Below, one piece after another: positions 12,769 to 19,643 of a stretch of DNA of 23,901 nt. The notes under the pieces are model-generated. The model saw only the letters and a program-made list of their open reading frames with translations. It made no database searches and was not told the DNA's origin. Location: positions 1-23,901 of IMG/VR virus record IMGVR_UViG_3300032173_000047; one strand, given 5' to 3'. Positions within the stretch are counted from its first letter, which is position 1. Each line of letters opens with the position of its first letter. The stretch comes from a virus. The translations under genes and the position numbers were made by a program.

Positions 12769-14879
12769 GTCCGGAAATTCCGCGCCTGCTTGGTTACAGC
12801 GGCGACGAGCGCATCTTTGTGCTGGTCGAACAGTTCGGCCATGCCGCGACGATCAATGGCCTGCACGTTGGCCGTGTAATGGACAGTCACACCCTTGCCT
12901 CCGCCGTCTGTCATTCCTCTGATTTTGTCGGATAGGTTAGCCGGGAGAATCATCTCGTTTTTGTGTACTTGGGCAATGGTGTCCTGAGGAACTTCCCAGC
13001 CACCGGAGGCGGAGGCGATGGAACCGGCGAAGCCAAGGACCGCGGCTGATGCGCCAGCAGCGGCAATGGGAGCCTCATAAGGTCCGATGTCTGGAATACC
13101 GGCGATAGCTTTATAGGCGGCGGCAGCGGCTTCCCATGCGTACATGGCGATCTTCTTGATAGCCGCCCAAGCCGCCATGGCGATCGATTCCAGAATGCTC
13201 TGATGTTCAATAGCGGATCTCTGTTCTGCCCCCATGGTGGCGGCTTCGGTCATGGCGAGTTGTGTGGAGAGGTAGGAGAGACCGCGCTTAATGTCCAGCT
13301 TGATCATTTCCATGATGATGGACTGGGCCATGTTCTTCAGGGCCGCATGCAGGGTCGTGGTGCCCTGAATGATTCCGGTGATGGCCGTATCAAGCGATGA
13401 ATTGATCGCTCCAAAAACGTCATCCCAGTGTTTCTTGATGTCGAGCGTTGCTTGGTTGTCGAGCTTGACCATTTGCAGGTTGTGCTTCTGCATAGAATCC
13501 AGCTCGTCGGCCTGTATCTTGTCCTGCGCTTCGCGGGTGTGATTGATACGTAGCTGTTTGCGCTTCTCCAGCGCATCAAGTTCGATATCTGTCTTCATCT
13601 GCTCAAGCTGCTTGGTTTGCTCGATCTGCTCTTGGGCGGTGATGTTTCCAAGCGCGAGTTCTTGCGCTATTTCTTCACGGCGGATGTCCAGACGGTTCAT
13701 GGCCACTTTCTTGCGGGCCTCGATCTCGACATCGGCGGCTTTGTCTGGATCGCCTTCATTATTAAAGGTTTTCCCGGCGCCTTTTATGTCGAGATTCGCC
13801 TTGTCCTTCTTAGGTGCCGCTGTAAGACCCCACATTACAGCAAGTCTCTCGCTTGTCTCATCCGCGGCCTTGGCGATGTTTTTGAACATCTCCATGCTGC
13901 GGGCCTCCGACTTGGCGCCGGCATCACTTATAACTTTGCCCATGCTCTGGCCTTTCGTGAACATGGCGACCATCACGTCTTGCGGCAAATGAGCGTATGT
14001 AATCAAGTTGTCGATTGTGGCCTTTCCAACTTCCCACAACGTCTTGAAGCCGAGCACAAGAAAATCCAATGCCGTCAATATTCCTTTCAATGCTCCACCC
14101 AGAACCAGGAGCGTTGCCGGGCCAACGTCACCGAACCACTGACCGAGTTCAGTGAGAAACGGTAGAATGGCCTGGCCCAGCATATTGGCGAGACCCTCCC
14201 ATACAAGCCCCATCTTCTCCATGGCCTGCCGGTAGGCCTTTACATCCGACTGAGACTTATCGCTGATCGTCAACCCGAGCTTTTCGTTTTCCTCGGCAGC
14301 GTGTTTCATGTCCTCCGTGGTCAGCTTCAAGATGTCACGAACGGACATCCACGACCTTCCGTAGACCGACATGCCGGCAAGATTTCGGTCTGTGCCTTCC
14401 TTGAACCCACGTAACTTGTCGTTGACATCTGACATGATATCGGCGGTCGGACGAAGTTGACCGTTTGTGCCACGCACCGACACACCCAGATTGGTGAAGG
14501 CATATTCCTGGGTTCGCAGTATACGGTTCATGCCGCTGGCGGCATCAATCATGAGGTCGGAGGTAAGGAATACGCTTTTCAGCGCCGTGTTAAGAGTGCC
14601 TGCTTCTTCGGCAGTGATGCCTAGCACCCGCGATAGAGCCAGAGCCTCTTTATTCAGATCAACGGTGGTATCAACGGATTTCTTGACGGCCTCGAAAGCG
14701 GCCACGATGGCCGCCAGTGCTGCCAGCACGGGATTCGCCGCAAGCGTCTTGCCGAGGTTTGAGAATATACTCTCGATACCGTCGGCCATTTCCTTGACGG
14801 CTCCAGATGCCTCGTTCAGCTTGGAATTGAGCGCCGACAGGTTTGCGCCAAGGCGGACTTCAATATCGTTTTCAGCCAT
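12765..14879 (-). CDS. Tape measure protein
   Basis: The product is 704 aa, ATG 14879, with AGGAA a few bases upstream. It is dominated by helices: an N-terminal coiled region (VRLGANLSALNSKLNEASGA), hydrophobic segments around residues 45-65, 220-260 and 560-640 (AAMAAWAAIKKIAMYAWE-type Ala-rich stretches), and a charged coiled coil at about 390-500. The C-terminus (TVHYTANVQAIDRRGMAELF) is typical of lambdoid tape measures. By the usual rule of about 0.15 nm per residue the tail would be roughly 105 nm long. It determines tail length and moves into the host at entry. It is preceded by the frameshifted chaperone pair, as in lambda, and its start lies inside the chaperone's last codons. Confidence 0.88.
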   Translation of the reverse strand: MAENDIEVRLGANLSALNSKLNEASGAVKEMADGIESIFSNLGKTLAANPVLAALAAIVAAFEAVKKSVDTTVDLNKEALALSRVLGITAEEAGTLNTALKSVFLTSDLMIDAASGMNRILRTQEYAFTNLGVSVRGTNGQLRPTADIMSDVNDKLRGFKEGTDRNLAGMSVYGRSWMSVRDILKLTTEDMKHAAEENEKLGLTISDKSQSDVKAYRQAMEKMGLVWEGLANMLGQAILPFLTELGQWFGDVGPATLLVLGGALKGILTALDFLVLGFKTLWEVGKATIDNLITYAHLPQDVMVAMFTKGQSMGKVISDAGAKSEARSMEMFKNIAKAADETSERLAVMWGLTAAPKKDKANLDIKGAGKTFNNEGDPDKAADVEIEARKKVAMNRLDIRREEIAQELALGNITAQEQIEQTKQLEQMKTDIELDALEKRKQLRINHTREAQDKIQADELDSMQKHNLQMVKLDNQATLDIKKHWDDVFGAINSSLDTAITGIIQGTTTLHAALKNMAQSIIMEMIKLDIKRGLSYLSTQLAMTEAATMGAEQRSAIEHQSILESIAMAAWAAIKKIAMYAWEAAAAAYKAIAGIPDIGPYEAPIAAAGASAAVLGFAGSIASASGGWEVPQDTIAQVHKNEMILPANLSDKIRGMTDGGGKGVTVHYTANVQAIDRRGMAELFDQHKDALVAAVTKQARNFRT

Positions 14880-15416
14880 GGTCTGTTCCTATCGGGTTCA
14901 ACATCTGGAATAAGTCGCCTAGATCGCCCTTTTCTTCTTTCTTGCCAACGCCGAGATACGCCGCCACCAGGACGTGCGTGGGCGGCATTTCTTTCCAATA
15001 GCCACTCATGGCGTCAAGACGAGATAACGTCATATGTTCATCGACGTATTCCCACGTCCAGCCGGTGCAGGTGATCAGGTGCGCATACAGCCAGCCCCAA
15101 TCTACAGGTTCGGCGTCACCGGAACCGACTGAACTTTTTTTAGGCCGGAAGCCCCCAAGATCGCACCGATAACATCGGTAGCATTATTGAGATCGAGCAT
15201 GTCCTCAACATCTGTCACGGTGATTTCCGGATAGTTGCGAGTAAGCGCGGAATGGACGACCTTGATCACGTCGTCCATCTGCTCTCCGGTGAACGACCCA
15301 CCCTGCAAAGAACCGAACCCGGCGATTGTGTCGCCGAGCGTGCGGAGCTGACGGAAGTTCAGGGAAGGAACAATGTATTCCTTCCCGCCCATCTGTACCG
15401 CTATTCCATCGATCAT
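14872..15416 (-). CDS. Tail assembly chaperone fusion (G-GT type) made by -1 frameshift
   Basis: A second open frame runs left of the short chaperone gene without any start codon of its own in a good position. It becomes continuous with that gene by a -1 slip at A AAA AAA (15141-15135): after codons CTA AAA AAA reading resumes SSVGSGDAEPVDWGWLYAHL and continues with WTWEYVDEHMTLSRLD and YWKEMPPTHVLVAAYLG to TGA at 14874-14872. The fusion is about 181 aa (94 + 87). The added part has the Trp/Tyr-rich helical look of lambda T-domain and related chaperone extensions. Its stop overlaps the tape measure start by 8 bases. In lambda-like phages G and GT bind tape measure and tube subunits during tail assembly. 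Confidence 0.78.
15102..15416 (-). CDS. Tail assembly chaperone (G-like), zero-frame product
   Basis: The zero-frame product is 104 aa starting MIDGIAVQMGGKEYIVPSL at ATG 15416. The longer in-frame start at 15539 would lie in the tail tube gene and is rejected. Residues 5-30 (QMGGKEYIVPSLNFRQLRTL) and the acidic helical C-terminal part (MDDVIKVVHSALTRNYPEIT, VTDVEDMLDL) match the tail chaperones located between tube and tape measure genes. It ends KKVQSVPVTPNL. Most ribosomes should make this short form; a minority should slip at 15135-15141 to make the fusion. Confidence 0.82.
   Translation of the reverse strand: MIDGIAVQMGGKEYIVPSLNFRQLRTLGDTIAGFGSLQGGSFTGEQMDDVIKVVHSALTRNYPEITVTDVEDMLDLNNATDVIGAILGASGLKKVQSVPVTPNL
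15135..15141 (-). promoter_or_regulatory. Slippery heptamer A AAA AAA for -1 ribosomal frameshift
   Basis: Seven A in the coding strand are phased as CTA AAA AAA GTT, so both tRNAs can re-pair after slipping back one base. It lies 31 bases before the zero-frame stop and exactly between tail tube and tape measure genes, where programmed frameshifting is conserved in long-tailed phages. Confidence 0.75.
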
Positions 15417-15418
15417 AT

Positions 15419-16153
15419 TTATTCGGCCATGCTGATAGTGCCGAGATTCCCGGAGGCATCGGCAAAGGCGGAGAAATCGAAACCGGGAATCGTAAAATCC
15501 TCCAGCTTCGTGGCGAAGTTCAGTTTTGCGGCAATGCACTGATTGAGTTCGATCGTCAGAGCCTTGCTGTTGTATGTCTCATACAGTGCAATTTTGAACG
15601 TCGGGGCGGTGCCAAGAAGCTGATTGCTGATGATCGTCTTGTTACCGGAAGCGGATGTCGTGTAGGTATAGCTGATCAGCATGGCAAGGGTCGTGTCGGC
15701 GGCGGCGAATGTATAGACGCCGACATTCGAGACGCTGTACTGGCCGGTTGTGGGTGCGCTGGCGACCTTGGTCAGCGGAATGCCTGTCAGCGAGTTGATC
15801 ACGCCATAATCCGTAACAAATGTAGCGGCGTTGGCGACGGTTATCTGGTAAGGGGTGCCCGGGACTGTCCCGGCCTCATGGAATGCGGTCTGCAACTGTC
15901 CGACTGTGGACGAAAGACCGAAGAACAAACTATTCAAGATCAGGCCATTGACCTGCGCGAATTTCGCCTGACCTGTGATTTTGCCAGTGCCCCGTCCCAC
16001 GGCCAGAGGGAACTGATATTGACCGTGCAATTCTTTCAGGTTGAAACTGAAATCGAGCGTTACATCCTGAAGACCGCCGAAGTTTACCGGGGTTGAATTG
16101 GCGGTAGTATTGACACCGATCAGGGTGCCGGAACCGAATGAATACTGGGGCAT
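15419..16153 (-). CDS. Major tail tube protein
   Basis: The product is 244 aa; ATG 16153 follows AGAGGAG with 7-bp spacing, the strongest Shine-Dalgarno of the tail genes, as expected for an abundant protein. The chain is almost wholly beta-rich with a characteristic tube N-terminus (YSFGSGTLIGVN, then PVNFGGLQDVTLDFSFNLKE) and an internal region (about 95-180: PYQITVANAATFV, GQYSVSNVGVYTFAAADTT) that looks like an inserted surface domain. The C-terminus KLEDFTIPGFDFSAFADASG resumes the tube fold. Position immediately before the chaperone pair confirms the role. A hairpin lies just upstream of the ribosome binding site. Confidence 0.85.
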   Translation of the reverse strand: MPQYSFGSGTLIGVNTTANSTPVNFGGLQDVTLDFSFNLKELHGQYQFPLAVGRGTGKITGQAKFAQVNGLILNSLFFGLSSTVGQLQTAFHEAGTVPGTPYQITVANAATFVTDYGVINSLTGIPLTKVASAPTTGQYSVSNVGVYTFAAADTTLAMLISYTYTTSASGNKTIISNQLLGTAPTFKIALYETYNSKALTIELNQCIAAKLNFATKLEDFTIPGFDFSAFADASGNLGTISMAE

Positions 16154-16174
16154 GGCAAATCTCCTCTAGGAATG

Positions 16175-16198
16175 AAAAGGCCGCGCGGAGGCAGCCTT
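16175..16198 (-). terminator. Terminator-like hairpin before the tail tube gene
   Basis: On the - strand AAGGCTGC and GCGGCCTT pair over 8 bp with one G-U pair and are followed by a run of four T. It lies 21 bases before the tail tube ATG, so it may be a weak terminator or a 5' stabilising hairpin for the tube mRNA. Confidence 0.4.
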
Positions 16199-16216
16199 GT
16201 TAAGTTGTGTTATGGT

Positions 16217-16387
16217 TTAACGGAATCTGGTTTTCAGGTCTTCCTTGGCCTTGTGCAGCAGGTTATGGACCAGCGTGTCCGCTGACACAGGAGAATTATG
16301 GAAGTGTTCCGCGAACCAGCGGTCAATGATCTCGTCATAGTCGCGATTCGTTTCCCGTTCTCGCTCTGCTTTATCTTCTTTTGCCAC
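16217..16387 (-). CDS. Small charged protein between tail terminator and tail tube genes
   Basis: This 56-aa gene starts with GTG 16387, preceded by GAGGTGA, and stops with TAA at 16219-16217. The sequence begins MAKEDKAERERETNRDYDEI and ends HKAKEDLKTRFR; it is highly charged and helical, with a WFAEHF core. It starts 8 bases after the stop of the tail terminator gene, so it belongs to the operon. No family is recognised. Tiny proteins at this position occur in many siphoviruses without a known function. Confidence 0.7.
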   Translation of the reverse strand: MAKEDKAERERETNRDYDEIIDRWFAEHFHNSPVSADTLVHNLLHKAKEDLKTRFR

Positions 16388-16395
16388 GGTTCACC

Positions 16396-16818
16396 TCACG
16401 CAGTTAGGATTTCGATTGGAATGATTGCCACTACCTGCCCGCCAAGAAGCCCCTCGTGAATATCGACCTTGCCGATAATCGAGCAATGCGACACGAGGTT
16501 ACCGAGCGTCTGTTCGCCAGTTGAGTCAGGAGCGAGCGCGGTTTCGATGCTGTCGAGGATGCTATTTAACGCAATGGACGGAACGGAGATCGGATCATTG
16601 CCAGGGCTGACGTAGACGTGCACGTCCACGCTGAGACGCCAGCGGGTAGGCGCGCCCCTGATCTTTTCGGCGACCTCTCCGATCTGAGTCTGAAACAATG
16701 CCGGCTGACTGGCCGGCGGTACGTCGTCCCACATCAACAAACGGCGACTGCTTGTCACGATGCCCGTGATGTTGGCCAACTTCTCGAATAGGGCCGCATA
16801 AACAGCCTCACGGTTCAC
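16396..16818 (-). CDS. Tail terminator / minor tail protein (gpU-like position)
   Basis: The product is 140 aa with GTG 16818 overlapping the gp10-like stop by 4 bases (GTGA). The start MNREAVYAALFEKLANITGI and the beta-rich body (WRLSVDVHVYVSPGNDPISV, ALNSILDSIETAL, IPIEIL) resemble tail terminator or completion proteins that cap the tail tube and dock it to the head. Sequence similarity to lambda gpU is too weak to state by eye; the call rests mainly on length, fold-like pattern and position between gp10-like and tube genes. Confidence 0.75.
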   Translation of the reverse strand: MNREAVYAALFEKLANITGIVTSSRRLLMWDDVPPASQPALFQTQIGEVAEKIRGAPTRWRLSVDVHVYVSPGNDPISVPSIALNSILDSIETALAPDSTGEQTLGNLVSHCSIIGKVDIHEGLLGGQVVAIIPIEILTA

Positions 16819-17276
16819 AGTTTCACACCATGAAGCGACTGCTCGATTCCCGCCAGAATGGCAGGTCTCATGTCGTCCAAGGCGGAGCGTAGGAACGAAC
16901 GTTTCGGGATATTCATCCGCATACTATGCGCGCGCACCGTCGCCATACGGCCAGACTGTGTTTTCCGAAGATGTTCGCGCACCGTCACCGTTCCATTGAA
17001 TCCGTACTCATGGATTCTGGCGTAGCTGATATTTGTGCCGACCGACCCGATGACTGATTCGCCGGAGTCTGTAATGCGGGAATTGATACTACGTCGCAGC
17101 GTGCCAGTACGGTTCTTCAACACCTGTCCACTGAGCTTGTCGGCCTTGACGTGCGCCTGAAGGCCGATGGTCAGCCGCCTGACTGTTTCCGATACCTGCG
17201 CCTTGATTCTCGGTCGCAGAGACAGGAACCGGCTGGCTACTGACTCTGTTCCGACTACCGTTCCGGTGATCTTCAC
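16815..17276 (-). CDS. HK97 gp10-like head-tail joining protein
   Basis: The product is 153 aa starting with GTG 17276 (GTGA overlap with the connector stop). The family pattern is clear: an N-terminal helix (SVASRFLSLRPRIKAQVSET), the segment KNRTGTLRRSINSRI (55-69), ISYARIHEYGFNGTVTV (85-101) and the end KRSFLRSALDDMRPAILAGI. HK97 gp10-like proteins complete the head-tail joint. An insertion around residues 103-120 (EHLRKTQSGRMATVRAHS) is basic. The preserved order connector - gp10-like - terminator - tube supports the call. Confidence 0.87.
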   Translation of the reverse strand: MKITGTVVGTESVASRFLSLRPRIKAQVSETVRRLTIGLQAHVKADKLSGQVLKNRTGTLRRSINSRITDSGESVIGSVGTNISYARIHEYGFNGTVTVREHLRKTQSGRMATVRAHSMRMNIPKRSFLRSALDDMRPAILAGIEQSLHGVKL

Positions 17277-17821
17277 AGCGAAATGACCTTCTTGTAGTTG
17301 TTCAAGATCGTCCTGATATCGTCGGACATATCCTTCTGGCTGAATACCACTGTCTCGCCAGCCAGAGACTTACTTACATGTCCGATGCGGTCTCGCTCAC
17401 GATAACGAAGCGACACAAGCTCTATGCAGGCTTGCGCGAGTTCCTGCGGGACCGCGGCGTAACCTGCCGTGTAGGCCATGGTCACGTTGCCCATGCCACG
17501 CGAGAAACCATATCCTTGCAGGAATATCTGCTGATTGCTGAACCGATATCCGGCCATTGTGGTATTCGTGGCCAGCGGTATCGCCACATCATCAATCGTG
17601 AGCGACGAGACGGCCGTCACTGGGTAATTGGAGAACATCAGTATCGTTCCGCCCGTACCGTTGCGCGTCTCGGTGTACGATTGCGAGGCGATCACGCGAT
17701 TCAGCCAGGACTGGATGTAGTTACTGGTCGCCGTGATCAGGCGAGTCAGTAAGGCGTCGTCGGTGGTGGCTGCAATATTCAGCCACTGCTTGACGGTCGC
17801 CAGATCGGTCAGGTCGGCCAT
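17273..17821 (-). CDS. Head-tail connector protein (gp6-like)
   Basis: This encodes 182 aa, ATG 17821 overlapping the preceding stop (TAATG). The N-terminus MADLTDLATVKQWLNIAATTDDALLTRLI, here read only to show the helical start, is the typical opening of HK97 gp6-like connectors. It is followed by YIQSWLNRVIASQSYTETRN, a loop region with SNYPVTAVSSLTIDDVAI and a helical end with ELAQACIELVSLRYRERDRI. The protein forms a ring under the portal. The long middle section is characteristic of connectors in this phage type. Confidence 0.85.
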   Translation of the reverse strand: MADLTDLATVKQWLNIAATTDDALLTRLITATSNYIQSWLNRVIASQSYTETRNGTGGTILMFSNYPVTAVSSLTIDDVAIPLATNTTMAGYRFSNQQIFLQGYGFSRGMGNVTMAYTAGYAAVPQELAQACIELVSLRYRERDRIGHVSKSLAGETVVFSQKDMSDDIRTILNNYKKVISL

Positions 17822-18003
17822 TACTCGCCTTTCTTCTTGATGACTTTCTCGACCTTCTCATACACGGTGAACCCGTGATCAAGTAAAGCCGTGACCGCGT
17901 GTACTGGTACTTCGACCAGTCCGTCTATCACGGAATACGAAACTCCCGCATGACCGCAACCGGTCACGTTCTCGGGAGCCTTCAGAATCTTGGTGTCTGT
18001 CAT
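17821..18003 (-). CDS. Small head-associated protein, function unknown
   Basis: The product is 60 aa starting MTDTKILKAPENVTGCGHAG. ATG 18003 is chosen because AGAGGT lies just upstream; the in-frame extension to 18069 would run through the capsid gene's terminator hairpin. The chain has a CGH motif (Cys17), a beta-like centre (VSYSVIDGLVEVPVHAV) and a basic end (EKVEKVIKKKGE). Its place between major capsid and connector genes suggests a head-completion or decoration role. No family is recognised with certainty. Confidence 0.72.
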   Translation of the reverse strand: MTDTKILKAPENVTGCGHAGVSYSVIDGLVEVPVHAVTALLDHGFTVYEKVEKVIKKKGE

Positions 18004-18024
18004 ATTGACCTCTGGAAAATACTG

Positions 18025-18053
18025 GAAAATAACCCGGGGCATTTCTGCCCCGG
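18025..18053 (-). terminator. Rho-independent terminator after the major capsid gene
   Basis: On the - strand CCGGGGCA and TGCCCCGG (positions 18053-18046 and 18041-18034) form a perfect 8-bp stem with a GAAA tetraloop, followed by GTTATTTT. It would lower transcription of the connector and tail genes relative to capsid. A 10-bp tandem repeat, CTGGAAAATA twice on the + strand (18012-18031), overlaps the tail. Confidence 0.75.
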
Positions 18054-18093
18054 ATTCAAGCACCACCAACAGGAGGAAAACTTAACCGTTACT

Positions 18094-19575
18094 TTATCCG
18101 TTACCGATATTCTGGATAACGCCAAAGGCGGGCGGGAAATAGTTCTGCAACACGCCATCGGCATAAACGCCATACTCGTACTTGCGGGTACGCAGCGGCC
18201 ACTCGATTTGGTAATAGTCGCGGCGCAATTTCATCTGTACCACATTCCCGACATTGGACAGCGGGTAAGGAATAGTATCCGAGAAGAACAGAATGGTTCC
18301 GGCCGGAATGTTCGGATGCAGATAGACGGGGATCACCGCCGCGCCGTCCATGGTGAACGGATTGGTGTAACCCTTTACCGAGGTGCCCACAATCATGCCC
18401 TGCTGATTGGTGTCGAACACAAACCGCTGTGCGGTTGTGCTCGATCCGGTCAGCGCCTTCTTGCGGAAATTGTTCATTTCCTGCGAGCTGACGAACATCG
18501 CGGTCGGGCTGAGTCGGTAGTTGTCCCAGAACGATTGAAGGGCCACATCGATTTCTGTGATGGTGCCGTCAGTACCGGAGGTCAGCGGAGTGCCGGTGCC
18601 AGCGGTTCCGGTTGCCTGAGTCTTGACATAGGCACCAGAGCCGGATTTCAGAATCTGCGAAAGCAGACCATCGAATACCACGCTATTCTGAGACTTGTCA
18701 GACGCGAAGCCGGCGGAAATATTCTGAGTACCGGCAGCGGTGGCCGAGATCAGAACGCTGTTGATGGTGGTGATTGCTCCGAGCAGTTCCGAACCGGAAA
18801 CGCCCCAGTACCAGGCATAGGCCACCGCGCCATTGACGGCGGCTACAGAAGCGGAAATGGTCGAGGTTGTTCCGGTTGTAGCCTGAGAGGCAGAGGCGGA
18901 TTTCTGCGCCGTGCCATCGTTGTGCGACTCGGTACTGCCATCCGCCAGGGTACGCGTTGCCGAAAGCGGAAGACCGCCCGAGACAGACGAGCGCATATAA
19001 GCCTCATAGCTCAGAGCCACGCAATACACCAGATAGGTCAGCGCCGCCAGCGAACCGCCCGTGGTCGAAGTGCTTACTGAAGGCGTCGGGGTGGTGCCGA
19101 GAGCGATGCCGGCATTGCCGCCGACGATCAGCTTTTCTTCCTGGATCATCGTCGCACGCAGCAGGCTTTCCACGCTACGCGCCTTTACGTCATCGAAGCC
19201 CTGCGCGGAATAGTCGGCCTCGAATGACACGTTATCGTCAAGACCGTAACCACGGTATGCCGCTGTGTAATCGGCGGTGGTGTGCGCCATCACAGGGCTG
19301 CGATTGCCTTCGCTGATGCCCCAGCCAACGTTGGCGGTGTCAACGCCGGTAATGGCGCGCCAGTTGGCCTGCACACCTCCCTTACCAGATACGCGAGGGA
19401 TGCGGTTGCGAAGCGGGGTGATTACCGGATAGAGCGTCTTGGACGGTGCTTCGAGATCATAGGCGGTGATACCGGACACAGCACTGCCAGCGGTCCAGGA
19501 CTTTGCGATATCTTCGTTCGGCTTAGTCTGGGCCTGCTTAAGCAGGTCGAGCGTTTCATTTGTCGGGTTTGGCAT
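18094..19575 (-). CDS. Major capsid protein with inserted domain
   Basis: The product is 493 aa, ATG 19575, with GGAGA upstream. The N-terminal arm and core (about 1-158: GSAVSGITAYDLEAPSKTLY, GGVQANWRAITG, RGYGLDDNVSFEADYSAQGF) and the C-terminal core (about 295-493: QSFWDNYRLSPTAMFVSSQE, MNNFRKKALTG, IPYPLSNVGNVVQMKLRRDY, ending near FGVIQNIGNG) fit an HK97-fold capsid protein of a phage with a large head protease module. Residues about 160-295 are Ser/Thr/Gly-rich and beta-like (ALTYLVYCVALSYEAYMRSS, AYAWYWGVSGSELLGAIT) and probably form an inserted Ig- or FN3-like surface domain. The position right after the protease gene supports the call. Confidence 0.87.
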   Translation of the reverse strand: MPNPTNETLDLLKQAQTKPNEDIAKSWTAGSAVSGITAYDLEAPSKTLYPVITPLRNRIPRVSGKGGVQANWRAITGVDTANVGWGISEGNRSPVMAHTTADYTAAYRGYGLDDNVSFEADYSAQGFDDVKARSVESLLRATMIQEEKLIVGGNAGIALGTTPTPSVSTSTTGGSLAALTYLVYCVALSYEAYMRSSVSGGLPLSATRTLADGSTESHNDGTAQKSASASQATTGTTSTISASVAAVNGAVAYAWYWGVSGSELLGAITTINSVLISATAAGTQNISAGFASDKSQNSVVFDGLLSQILKSGSGAYVKTQATGTAGTGTPLTSGTDGTITEIDVALQSFWDNYRLSPTAMFVSSQEMNNFRKKALTGSSTTAQRFVFDTNQQGMIVGTSVKGYTNPFTMDGAAVIPVYLHPNIPAGTILFFSDTIPYPLSNVGNVVQMKLRRDYYQIEWPLRTRKYEYGVYADGVLQNYFPPAFGVIQNIGNG

Positions 19576-19592
19576 TTTCTATTCTCCAGAAA

Positions 19593-19619
19593 TTAAAAAA
19601 CCCACCGAGGGGTGGGTTT
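19593..19619 (-). terminator. Strong rho-independent terminator between protease and capsid genes
   Basis: On the - strand AAACCCACC and GGTGGGTTT form a perfect 9-bp stem with the loop CCTC, followed by TTT and AATT. It lies in the leader 18 bases before the capsid ATG. Either some transcripts stop before capsid, or the hairpin stabilises a processed capsid mRNA. Confidence 0.7.
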
Positions 19620-19643
19620 GGTTTGGGTTAAGTTGGTTAATGT

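Noticed and set aside
14816-14998. 60-codon minus-strand frame before the tape measure gene
   Set aside because: Its Arg-rich translation is out of phase with the convincing -1 frame of the chaperone fusion that covers the same bases.
17899-19080. 393-codon plus-strand frame opposite the capsid gene
   Set aside because: It is antisense to a well-supported capsid gene, rich in Arg, Gly and His, with no start signal.
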